28,541 nt of DNA from Nemertoderma westbladi (taxonomy: Eukaryota; Xenacoelomorpha; Nemertodermatida; Nemertodermatidae), in contig JAUCBJ010002658.1 in assembly GCA_032718475.1 (NCBI GenBank), forward strand, positions 1-28,541, in the 5' to 3' direction. Shown here piece by piece: positions 11,121 to 20,083 of the stretch. The first letter of the stretch is position 1, and every line of letters begins with the position of its first letter. The notes below the pieces were generated by a model. It saw nothing but the letters and a program-made list of their open reading frames with translations. It did no database searches and was not told where the DNA came from. A program made the translations under genes and the position numbers.

Positions 11121-11231
11121 TACAGCCACTCCTGACTTTATGATTTCATCAAGTTTATCAAACCAGGCTGACGAATCAGCTGTTTTACTAATTGCAACCG
11201 GTGTCCCTGTCGAAATTACCCCCCTGTAGAA
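11121..11231. other. Short spacer between element 3 and the hAT end
   Basis: No gene or repeat recognised. The last eight bases (CTGTAGAA, 11224-11231) would be one half of a hAT target duplication, but the other half cannot be identified because the right end of the transposon is missing. Confidence 0.4.
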
Positions 11232-11830
11232 CAGGCGCGGATCCAGGTATTATTTTCGGAGGGGGCTAAGCTGCTAAAACTATGATACCCCCAGATCAAT
11301 TTTTTTAAACCATTTAAATTTTCGTTATAAACTAAATATATTAGCATTAAAATATTTTAATATTAATCTTTTAAAATAAAAGTAATAATTATACAATTAG
11401 CCTATTGTATAATAAAATAATGAATTTTATACCGGCAATATAGTTAAATGAGCAGTAATCGACGGGCCTGGCGACCAGCATAATCATTAATTATCTCATC
11501 TGGTGTGAGTTTGATATCCTTGTGGATTGAAAGTAAAGCCAGACCAGTTAGTCGGGGTTGTCATTGTGGCACGTAAGTACGATTTCAAAAGCTTAAGTTT
11601 TGAAAATGTTCGCTCCAACTCCAACTTTTCCCCATCAGATAAATGTTTATTTAGTAGTCCATATCCTATATTCCTTTTGTTAGGCGCCAGCTCCGCACAT
11701 ATATCGGAGCTGTCTCTGCTTGCCGTCTGGTTATCCTCCTGTCTACTACTTGTACTCGCCACTTCTGGATCCGGTACAATGGCCACCATCGTATCTTCCA
11801 CCTCCAATCGCGCTTCATATTAGTACCGAT
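11232..11830 (-). mobile_element. hAT DNA transposon end, internally deleted and truncated
   Basis: The left terminus CAGGCGCGGATCCAGG (11232-11247) is like hAT terminal inverted repeats. The minus strand carries transposase pieces (11807-11460). The other terminus is not found; it was probably lost where element 4 begins (about 11850). Length and structure suggest a non-autonomous derivative. Confidence 0.7.
11460..11807 (-). pseudogene. hAT transposase remnant: N-terminus fused to C-terminus
   Basis: From Met at 11807 the minus strand reads a Ser/Asp-rich N-terminal segment (VASTSSRQEDNQTASRDSSD), then goes directly into ERTFSKLKLLKSYLRATM, the start of the C-terminal dimerisation region of hAT transposases of the ZMYM1-like type. 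A frameshift follows at TTPTN. In the next frame LALLSIHKDIKLTPDEIIN (ending near 11460) completes the usual C-terminus. The RNase H-like catalytic region that normally separates these parts (several hundred residues) is missing. It has no transposase activity by itself. Confidence 0.75.
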
Positions 11831-11859
11831 ATGATAGTTGTTAAAGTGAAACTATAAGA

Positions 11860-12887
11860 TGAAAGACGATAAAAGATGACATTTTTCAAAATGATGATAA
11901 TTTTGTAAGCGCCCCAACCTCGGACCCCCTTATGTTTGACAATGTAGACCCTCATTCCAATCTTGTAGATTATTATAGTGTGCCTGGAGGATACTATGAC
12001 CAGAGTTTGTTTAATAGTAAATTCAAAAATGTCTCCAATTCTAATCCATCTCTATTTCATATAAATTGCCGCAGCCTTCAGCGTAATTTATCTAGTGCAA
12101 CGGACTATCTCTCTGGACTTAATAATAAATTTGACTTCTTGGCCTTCACGGAAACCTTCTCAAAAAATGATAATCGGCTGGACCTTTTAAATATATCTGG
12201 CTATAATAAACCATATTTTGACCATAGAACTGATTGTCGGAGAGCGAGTGGAGGCGCGGCAATCTATGTTCGCGAAGGTTTATATAGTTCCGTTCGTGAC
12301 GACCTCAAATTAAAAAATAATGAGAATATTTGGATTGAAGTAAAAACAAAGAATACAAATAAACCATTAATTATTGGGTGAATTTACCGTCCCGATGAAT
12401 TTAAATACGATGATTTTGTTTCAGAGTTTGACGCTACATTAAATAAGTTATCTGGGAAATGTCGTGATGTTATTATATGTGGGGATTTTAACGTTGATCT
12501 TTTAAAAAAAAATAAACACAGTGACGCGTATAATAATTTAATTAATTCACATGGCTTTAAACAAATAATTACTGAGCCAACCCGCATTTATAAAAATTAT
12601 CGTACTATAATAGACGATATCATTACCAATATAAATAATATGGTATTACACAGTGGTAACTTTTTGGCGGAACTCGGTACGGCCGACCATCTCGCTATCT
12701 TTACGATCCTTGATGACATCGGTGACTATTTTAATGCAGAAAAATGTACTACATTCGACTGGACGAAATTTGATGTCAACATATTTAAAAGCGATCTGAA
12801 TAACGAAATAAACTGGCCGTACCGATCGCAAAATATTTCCAATGCAAACAATTTTGACGCTTTTTATAAAAATTTTGAAGACATTGT
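11860..12887 (+). pseudogene. APE endonuclease part of element 4
   Basis: Frame 1 is open from about 11860 to a TGA at 12379-12381, and continues in the same frame to a TGA at 12889. Endonuclease signatures: FHINCRSLQRN, FLAFTETF, GGAAIYVREG, the IYRPDE block right after the first stop, GDFNVD, the EPTRI block, a degenerate IDDIITN (normally IDHIFTN) and ADHLAIF. These map to the active-site Asn, Glu, Asp and His positions of the exonuclease III-like fold; the IDH His is replaced by Asp. Target-DNA nicking would therefore be lost. Confidence 0.82.
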
Positions 12888-14195
12888 ATGAAAAACTTAC
12901 CAACTCGCGAAATAACCAGGAAAAAATCAGATCCTCGTAAACCATGGATATCAAATCCCTTACTCCGCTGTATAAAAGTAAAAAACAAACTATACGTAAA
13001 GTATATTAAAAGACCTTCGCCATTAAACAGTATAATATATAAGCGTTATAGAAACAAACTTTCACAGGTTCTCCGTAACGCTGAAAAACTATAATATGAA
13101 AATGAATTTAATAAATGCGGGTCGGATATGAAGAAAACTTGGAAAATTAATAACCGTGTCATATCAAAAAGAAATAAATTATCATCCCCATCTAAAATTA
13201 GGCCTGAAATTGGCACTGACCTATTAACGGATTCATATGATATTGCAGAATGTTTTAACAAATTTTTTTCAAGCGTTGGCCCCAAAATGGACAGTACAAT
13301 CCCATTTTCAACTAGATGTCCCATCTCATTTATGAAAACCCGCTCAACTTATAAATCCTTTTCCCTTGTAGAGACATCACCCGTTGAAATCCAATATCAT
13401 ATTTTACACTTAAATGAGGAAACAGCTTATAATGACCGCTTCCCTTGCCGCTTATTAAGATTAGGATCTGAAATTCTAGCCAGCCATTTATCCGTGTTAA
13501 TAAATGAGAACTTTAGAATGGGTCAATTCCCTGATATACTGAAAATAGCCAAAATCACCCCTGTATTCAAAAGCGGTGACCCCCTGGCTAAGTAAAATTT
13601 ACGAAATAATTATTTACGACCAGTTAGCTAATTACTAAATTACTAATTAGCTAATTACTAAATTACTAATTAGCTAATTACTAAATTACTAATTAGCTAA
13701 TTACTAAATTACTAATTAGCTAATTACCTGCTAAAATTTGACCTCCTATACAGCCACCAATACGGTTTCCGGAAAAAAAGAACCCCATTTCAAGCTATTT
13801 TAGCAATAACGGACAAAATTCGAGATATATTAGATACCCAGTCAAATGGATGTATAATATATATGGATATAAAAAAGGCATATGACACAGTAAACCACTC
13901 GATCCTTGTAAAAAAGCTTGAACACTACGGAATTCGCGGATTCCGAATACAACTTTTCAAAAATTATTTCCAAAATCGACTTCAATTTACCAAAATTAAT
14001 AATTCAATTTCAAACTTTCAAAAAATCACATGCGGGATAGCACAGGGTTCAATCTTAGGTTCCATTTTCTTTTTACTATATATTAACGACATACCAAATG
14101 CTTCTAAATTATATACAGTACTTTTCGCGGACGACTCAAGTTTTCTTTGTAGAAACAATGATGCGACTGTAAAGGCTTTTGCGGATATAACTAGT
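12888..14195 (+). pseudogene. Reverse transcriptase part of element 4
   Basis: After a frameshift near 12888 the coding sequence continues in frame 3 with stops at 13092 and 13593. Blocks: a linker with DPRKPWISNPLL, FNKFFSSVGPKMD, AKITPVFKSGDPLAK, then RPVS. There a 23-bp tandem array replaces the expected segment. It resumes at LLYSHQYGFRKKRTP, then YMDIKKAYDTVNHSIL, GIAQGSILGSIFFLLY and the catalytic VLFADDSSF (about 14120). Past VKAF (about 14173) the frame runs into a second tandem array and has no further homology. Confidence 0.82.
13622..13728. repeat. 23-bp tandem array inside the reverse transcriptase of element 4
   Basis: About four and a half nearly perfect copies of a 23-base unit containing TAGCTAATTACTAAATTAC. 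Adjacent units create the palindrome ATTAGCTAAT. The array sits where relatives encode about 30 residues between RPVS and LLYSHQYGF, so it replaces coding sequence rather than merely adding to it. Confidence 0.85.
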
Positions 14196-14335
14196 CATTT
14201 TCCCCGCAAAGTACTCTGTAGGTGTTTTAGCGGACATAAAAAGCCGTTTTCTTACTGTGTAGGTGTTTTAGTGGACATAAAAAGCCATTTTTCTGTATGT
14301 GTACTTTAGCGGACATAACAAGCCATTTTATGCCG
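14173..14335. repeat. About 41-bp tandem array, four units
   Basis: Four diverged units carry TTTT(A/T)GCGGA(C/T)ATAA followed by an AGCCATTTT-like word; units begin near 14177, 14226, 14265 and 14304. The first and last units also carry CCGCAA, which pairs with TTGCGG or GCGG in the same unit. The array marks the left edge of the sequence interrupting element 4. Confidence 0.65.
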
Positions 14336-15045
14336 CAATGCGCCAAAATACTCTTAATACAGTGTAGTTCAGATGACGACATCTATCAGCTGATATGTCG
14401 ATGTGGAGCTTTTTGGCTTTCTTTGTTCGGCTCACTCGACCAATCAGAGCGATTTTGATTTTATCTTGTACAGAAGCCTACGGAAGATCGCGCAATGCAT
14501 TATGGTCTTTGTTTACCTTTTTTCCTGAGCCCAGAACATCGGCTTTGGAATTATTCTGTGTTTCAGACTTTAGCCAAACATTAAAACGGCTTTGATTATA
14601 GAAACGTATAACTGTTATCAAACTATACCATATAAATATATCATACTATACATACCTTTCACCGCATTATTTTACTGCTATTTACTGTCGGTTATTAATT
14701 GTTAGAAGTTGATGGATATGTTGTTATATTTGGAGAATATCGATAAATAATCATAAAACCCCAATCTTCTTGATATACTGAAGGTAAGAGGGACCAGTTA
14801 CCTGTAGCAACTGCGACTTACATTATAGTGGTTTTGGAGTGAATCGAATGCTATTTCATAGACCCTACATGTGTCAGTTGCTGTTCTCCTTATATATGAT
14901 TAAATTTAGTGAAGGTCGGCAGATCAGTGTGCAGCAGTGTGCGGTAGTGTGCATGAGTATGACAGATAACAAAGCATTTCCTAAAGAATGCGCTTTATAC
15001 GAAAATCATTAGCCATCCTGTTGTGTTTAGTGTAAGTCATAACTT
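14336..15045. other. Unidentified insert in element 4
   Basis: About 700 bases without homology to reverse transcriptase. They include a moderately GC-rich block with a CCAATCAGAG word (near 14450) and a T run near 14520, then AT-rich sequence. Plus-strand frames here are short and unrecognised. About 180 codons of reverse transcriptase are missing across the interval, so this is a replacement or insertion plus deletion. No terminal inverted repeats were found by eye. Confidence 0.45.
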
Positions 15046-15208
15046 TGTTTACATACTTAGAGCGCCACGTAACGGCACAAAAAATTGGAACGCTCTGCCT
15101 AATGAAATTAAAAACCTAAATAATCAACATTCTTTTAAATCTGCAGTTAAATCTCATCTCCGTGTGCAATGTAAAAATAGGTACAATAGTCCTACAGTAA
15201 GTTATTAG
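15046..15208 (+). pseudogene. C-terminal end of the element 4 reverse transcriptase
   Basis: From about 15050 the frame reads GTKNWNALPNEIKNLNNQ, then FKSAVKSHL, the usual end of CR1/L2-like reverse transcriptases (W-N-x-L-P followed by a helical F-K-x-x-x-K segment), and stops at 15206-15208. Upstream codons in this frame belong to the unidentified insert. Confidence 0.8.
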
Positions 15209-15535
15209 TTTATTAATTATTTACTATTTATACTGTAATTACGTTTTATAATAAATTGTTCTGTACATTACATCTTTATCATTGAGTCGGACATTGTCAC
15301 GCTCTCGGTAAAGTTGTACATGTACATAGTGTAATTACGTTTTATATTGGTTTTAGGTTAGCGTAGTGTAATATTGTATTTGTAACCAAGTAACATAAAG
15401 GACCCCCTTGGAAATAACCTGCAAAGCTTTAGGGGTAATCCTATATGTTATGTTGGACAATACCTTTATACCGGTACATTGTTTGGTGTATTTGTTATTG
15501 TTTTTACATAATGTATAAATAAATCTATCTATCTA

Positions 15536-17041
15536 CGTCCTAAAGGAACTGTTAATATTTCCCGAAAGTAAATAATATTTGTCAGAGATTATATATTAAC
15601 GATCAATCGAATAATACAGTAAGTCTACACCGCAATAAGGTCGGAGCTTCCGAATCCAGTCTCCCTTAACCGTGGGTGAATGATCGCGCATAGGCTGGCT
15701 TCGGCTAATGTAACTTTATGTGTATAAAATACTTGTTATAGGCTAAAGTCGATTTATAACCTAGAAGACACCTAAATTTGGCAGGTTAAACTGCTAAAGG
15801 TCTAAAAGCGCGAACAATAACAGTTATACTTTCTTTATTGCAACGTAGGCAATAAAGGCAAAAGTACCGGTCGACCGGTAATCAGTAGGCCTAACTGCCT
15901 AACCACCCAAACCAGTACTTACAGCAGTACAGGTACTAGTATTATTTCGATTGTGATATTGTATATTGGTAGGCTGTTTAAGAGATTAGGGACTGTACAC
16001 CCCTTGTTTCTTTTGGAGCTTATTTATTTCTGTCAGTTTTATTTATTTGTAAGTTAATATTGAGCAGAAGGCGTGTACGCCCGCTCAAATTGTACAAATA
16101 ATTTGTAGGCTGGATTGTTGTCTGGCTGTTGTCAGGTCCGAAGAGATTACAGTGTGTGTAGAGTGTATGTCCGATAAAGTACTAGTTAGGAACGTGGGGG
16201 CATCCAGTGCTGTAAGGTAAATCCCCCCCCCCCCCCCCCCCCCCCGAAAGAATAAGTCGTACTACTCGGTTAGAACGCATACTAACTAACCATTTCGGAG
16301 TCTGCATATACTGTAGTTTATTTAGGCTTGATAGTAGTCTGCCAGCGTTTGGTCTGTATTTTGTTTGTGTAGTCTGTACGGGTAGCGTAATATTTATTAT
16401 TCAGAGTTTATGCGATTATTCGCAACATACACCACCCCAAGTTTATTCCCACAGTAATTGTGCTTGTTATACATACCGTTATAGTTAAATTAACCCCGGT
16501 ACTACATCAGGGCTGTTTGGCGTAGGTAAAGACTGGTGATTTTATGCTCTGGTCACTCCGGCAGATACCGTGGTTCTTTTACCTGTACAAGTATTTTTAA
16601 CTGCTGGTTATTTGTTGTATAAGTACTTGTACCTAATTTAGGGTTTAGTGTACAGTGCTTTCCGAAGGTAATTAGTTTGTAGGCGTATATTTGTGTTGTA
16701 AAGTGGTTAATAGGCACGTTAGCTATGGTTGGCTGCGGTAATTAACTTCTAGGTAGGAACACTCCGGGTACATAACGTAGTACTTATAGAGCTGTAAGCT
16801 AGAGACTATAAGTCGTCAGACGGTGGTATTTTCTTATCTAGACAACGCAATATATTTACTACTGCTTAATTATTTTCAAATACCGTAGTATCCTGTCCGT
16901 TGTAATAACCAGAAATTCTAACCCCTTGTTAGGCTGGTTTGTAAATTTCCTGTAAAATTACCCTAAAAATTGTACGTGTAATTTTTGTGTTTATTTAGAG
17001 ATTGTAATCTCACCCCGTAATTGTACGTAATTTGTAGTAAA
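15536..17041. other. 1.5 kb without recognised genes
   Basis: No open frame of at least 60 codons was seen on either strand. The stretch contains TACCGGTA and TAGGCCTA words (15866-15895), a 23-base C run (16223-16245) preceded by GTGGGGGCATCC, and many short T-rich tracts. Part of it could be 5' sequence of the BEL/Pao element now separated by the copy at 17042-18353, but I found no matching LTR to prove this. Confidence 0.4.
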
Positions 17042-18353
17042 ACTACTACTAGGATCGGCATGCTGCATTGCAGCTGCATTTTTAAGAATGCTGTGCCGGC
17101 TTGTCAACAAAATTACACTGCCACAACTCCCTATCACCCATGACATTTGCTAGATCATCCGCATCTTTAAGGCCAGTGTCCTTTAAGATGCGTCTCAAGA
17201 AAGTTATGGGCTGTCCACCATGCTTATTCACTCCATGAGGCTGCCAAAGTACAAGATTATGCACTGGCTGGTCCTCACGGCGAAAGCAATGTCCTGCAAT
17301 GAGGCGATTTTGTTCTAGTGTCAAGCTTGGGGGAACCAATGAGACACCTCCAATGTTATATAGTGTCTGGTTGGAGATGTGTGCATTGTACTTGACACAA
17401 TGAACCCGGCGTAGCATTCTTGTGAATGTGCCATCCAGAGATTTGGTGTCCTCAGCAGTTAGAGCCCAGCATGGACTCCCGTAGAGGAGTACTGGAACTA
17501 CTGCTGCTCTAAATAATCGGACCTTAAGTTTCCGATTAATTCTAGGTGACTTCCAAATCCTGGAAAGCCTATTCAAGGCTGCCCATGCCTTTCCCTTACG
17601 TATTCGAAGGTCCTCACCTGACTTCCGGATCCATGATCCCAGGTAACAGAAGTCGTCCACATGCTCAAGCATACCATCCTTTGAGCTTATGCTCATCCGA
17701 TCAGAGACTTGCTGAGGACTTTCAAAGTTAACTGTCAGAATTTTGGTCTTTCTGGAGTTAATAAAAAGACCAACACTAGAAGCAGCATGTTCTAATGAGC
17801 TGAGGAGCCGTTGGGCTCCCTCTAATGATTCTGAGAGTACTCCTAAGTCATCAGCAAAGTCTAGATCAGTTAGGTACTTGGCAGGATTTCCTCGACTTCT
17901 GGAGCCAGTAGGTGGAGTTATCATCACCCCATCATCATTATGATGATCTAAGGACATGCGTAGAACATAGTCAACCACAATAATGAACAATAATGGTGCA
18001 AGTGTGTCTCCTTGGAGGACGCCCCATAACACTTCAAATGGTTCTGTGTCACCGTCAACAGTAGACACAAATGTTGTCGAACCATCGTATACTGATCTGA
18101 TTGCTGCAATAATTTCATCAGGAATCCCATATAATGAAAGTATGCTGAACATACGTGACCGAGAGACTGAATCAAAGGCCTTGAAGAAGTCAACAAAGAT
18201 AACAGCCAGATGCCTGTCTTTCTTTTTTGATAATTCTTCAATTATCCTTCTAAGTGCCAAAATGGGCTCCATGGTCCCACGACCTTTACGGAACCCATTC
18301 TGATTTCCACGGAGCAGTCTCTCAATGGGATCCCTGATGCGATTTAATAGAAT
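17042..18353 (-). mobile_element. Second copy of the element 1 family, 5'-truncated
   Basis: On the minus strand it starts within the reverse transcriptase at ATTCTATTAAATCGCATC (18353) and ends CCGATCCTAGTAGTAG at 17042. Compared with element 1 it shows only scattered differences and a 3-base deletion, and lacks the 19-bp micro-insertion. A clear target duplication is not visible; GTAGTAA flanks at 17034-17040 and 18368-18374 are too short to be convincing, and 14 bases (18354-18367) would be filler. Confidence 0.88.
17082..18353 (-). pseudogene. Reverse transcriptase fragment, uninterrupted copy
   Basis: One open frame of about 424 codons of element origin; the frame stays open by chance for another 49 codons into flanking DNA (to 18500). 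It has GFRKGRGTMEP, FVDFFKAFDSVSRSR, GVLQGDTLAPLLF, the catalytic FADD in DLDFADDLGVL, YLGSWIRKSGEDLR, and the C-terminus ending FVDKPAQHS. The endonuclease and the first fingers of the reverse transcriptase are missing, so it cannot mobilise itself. The intact frame indicates a young insertion. Confidence 0.88.
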
Positions 18354-18680
18354 CCTAGTAATCCTAAGTAGTAATAAGTAACTTAGGCAAGTAGAATTAT
18401 TTGTTTTAGTGTCCAACAAGTAGCACTTCACTGAGAGCGTACAGTTTCTGTATAGTGACTCCTTCCCAGAAATAATAACATTTATTTCAAATATTGACAA
18501 AACCCATTAAACGGGTATATATATATATTATAAATCAACTCAAACCGATTTATAAAATAGTAGGCCTGTCATCCATCAATTAGGTCTTAATATCAGTTGG
18601 ACTACTGCTTAATAACAGTAACAAAGTAAAGAAAGGTAACCCTAAAATTCAGAAATTCAGTTATTATAAAATAATTGACA
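18354..18680. other. AT-rich spacer, nothing recognised
   Basis: Contains a short (TA)n tract near 18516-18530 and a TAGGCCTG word near 18562. It may be 5' LTR or leader of the BEL/Pao element but shows no decisive mark. Confidence 0.4.
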
Positions 18681-18985
18681 TACCGGTATTTACGATAGGC
18701 TTATTATATTTATTTCTATAAATTTATACTGAAATTATATATCGGTATTCTGTAATTAATTTTATGTCTATAATTATACTTATATATACTATAAGTGTAA
18801 GCTAAACTGTATACTGGTATTCACAGTAGGCTTATCATATATTTATATATATTTGCGCTGAAATTATATACTGGTATTCTGTGACGAAACCTAGTCCGTA
18901 ATAATACTTATATATACTATAAGTGTATACCGGTATTCTAATATATTGTATATATAACACGTTACACTGAGTAACGGTATCGGTA
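18681..18985. repeat. Tandem repeats with TA(C/T)CGGTATT words before gag
   Basis: TACCGGTATT or a close variant recurs near 18681, 18739, 18812, 18866, 18927 and 18976, about every 60 bases. Longer units of about 115-131 bases share TAGGCTTAT, GAAATTATATA and CTTATATATACTATAAGTGTA blocks. The array directly precedes the gag start and could be part of the leader or LTR of the BEL/Pao element. Confidence 0.6.
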
Positions 18986-19074
18986 ATTAATTACTAGGCT
19001 TATAGTTGATACTGAATTACTAGACTTGCTTTAACTGTAGTTATAGTAGTAAGCATTCAACTGTACAAACAAAC

Positions 19075-19947
19075 ATGGCTGACACAAAGCAAAATCTATC
19101 AGACAGTCTCCTAGATACAACAATCTGTGATCCAGATAGGAGTGCGGAACGTTTGAGACCGAAGTTCAACTCCCCTCCTACTGTAAGAAAGCTCATCCCT
19201 CCAGTAGTAGTATCAGACCCTAGGCTAGTCAAACACCGTAGGTCTATCATAGGCACTCGGGCTCAAGTCAAGCGGGACCAAGAGGCAGCTGTTAAACAAC
19301 AGCAACACTCGAGCCGAGAACTTATTTCTCAGCGGCCCGATAGCTTCAGTAGTTCAGATACTGTAGAGTTGACACCCGAGCGCGGAGCAAAGATGGCAGA
19401 AGCAGTTTATTCGGATCCACTTCTCATTCTTCCTGAAGCCGTACTCACTAGAGTATTGATTGCGGTGGAGGAACATCAAATGGATTGGGTGAGAAGTAAG
19501 CGATCGACCAAGGACATTTATGCGGGATACACGAAGGAGGAACTGAAGTCTATTGTCGAGACGCAATGGAATTTCCCCGGACCCGGACTCCCGTTTAACT
19601 TATCGGAAGCTGCCTGGGAGGACTTATACAGGATGGGAGTGGTAAGGGACACTAGAGATCCAGCTGTGTGGAAGAGGTCGGCAGCAGGATATGTACAGGG
19701 ATTCTTCAGCTCTTTGGAGCGATTAGAGGAACAACTGTTTCAACAACCCCAAGGACCTCAAGAGCAGGGAGAGCTGCTTTATCAAGTTCGAGAAAGAATT
19801 CTAAGAATCAGACTAATCCTATCGGCCTTTGAGGAAGCTTCGAAAAGAAGCCAAGACACGTTGTTGCAAGTTGCCGTAAAGACTTGGTTCCAGCGGGTGG
19901 GTCTCAAAGTTCAAGGAACGGCCCCCCAGGAAATTTCAGCTGGCTGA
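19075..19947 (+). CDS. BEL/Pao gag, N-terminal part (290 aa, function unknown)
   Basis: Starts at ATG 19075 in good context (AAACATGG) and stops at TGA 19945-19947. Residues 1-110 are polar, Ser/Arg-rich and likely disordered. Residues 112-200 look folded, with LPEAVLTRVLIAVEEHQMDW, a WNFPGPGLPFNLSEAAWEDL segment and a WKRSAAGYVQGFF segment. Residues 208-275 look helical and Glu/Arg-rich. I do not recognise the domain; typical BEL/Pao gag proteins start closer to the DUF1759 region. The end is probably artificial or mutational: a run of six C at 19922-19927 marks the point where the reading shifts to the frame of the following gag part. Inference: these are one gag broken by a one-base indel. 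Confidence 0.7.
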   Translation: MADTKQNLSDSLLDTTICDPDRSAERLRPKFNSPPTVRKLIPPVVVSDPRLVKHRRSIIGTRAQVKRDQEAAVKQQQHSSRELISQRPDSFSSSDTVELTPERGAKMAEAVYSDPLLILPEAVLTRVLIAVEEHQMDWVRSKRSTKDIYAGYTKEELKSIVETQWNFPGPGLPFNLSEAAWEDLYRMGVVRDTRDPAVWKRSAAGYVQGFFSSLERLEEQLFQQPQGPQEQGELLYQVRERILRIRLILSAFEEASKRSQDTLLQVAVKTWFQRVGLKVQGTAPQEISAG

Positions 19948-20083
19948 GCGCTCAACCCACGGAGAATCAACAGATGCTACCTTTTCTCAAGTGGAAAGCG
20001 AAGCGACCGCAGAAAAACCTCAGAAGAAGGACGCTATTGACATCTATCTGTCGGACTATCAATGATTTCTAGGTGATGAAGAG
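19948..20083 (+). pseudogene. Gag linker between the two open parts
   Basis: In the frame of the downstream gag part, the sequence from about 19929 reads codons such as KFQLAERSTHGE, then EKPQKKDAIDIYLSDYQ, up to a TGA at 20063-20065, then FLGDEE into the next open part. Amino-acid character is continuous with the parts on either side, so one shift (C run at 19922-19927) and one stop (20063) separate the gag into two pieces. Confidence 0.6.

Larger units (their letters stand above)
11850..15535 (+). mobile_element. CR1/L2-like non-LTR retrotransposon, element 4, decayed and interrupted
   Basis: It starts near 11850 with coding sequence and runs through endonuclease (about 12045-12700) and reverse transcriptase (about 13500-14170), is interrupted at about 14173-15045, resumes with the reverse transcriptase C-terminus (to 15208) and ends with a 3' untranslated region and an ATCT-repeat tail (about 15517-15533). 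The 3' region includes a GGACCCCCTTGGAAATAA block like those at the ends of L2/CR1-type elements. It is a different family from element 3. Confidence 0.78.

Noticed and set aside
11527-11823. Plus-strand 98-codon frame
   Set aside because: It lies antisense to the hAT transposase remnant, whose motifs are clear on the minus strand.
16195-16245. GTGGGGGCATCC as a primer-binding site of the BEL/Pao element
   Set aside because: No LTR end precedes it, it is nearly 3 kb from gag with another element between, and no tRNA match could be established.
17034-18374. GTAGTAA as target duplication of the second element 1 copy
   Set aside because: Seven AT-rich bases plus 14 unexplained bases are too weak to call.
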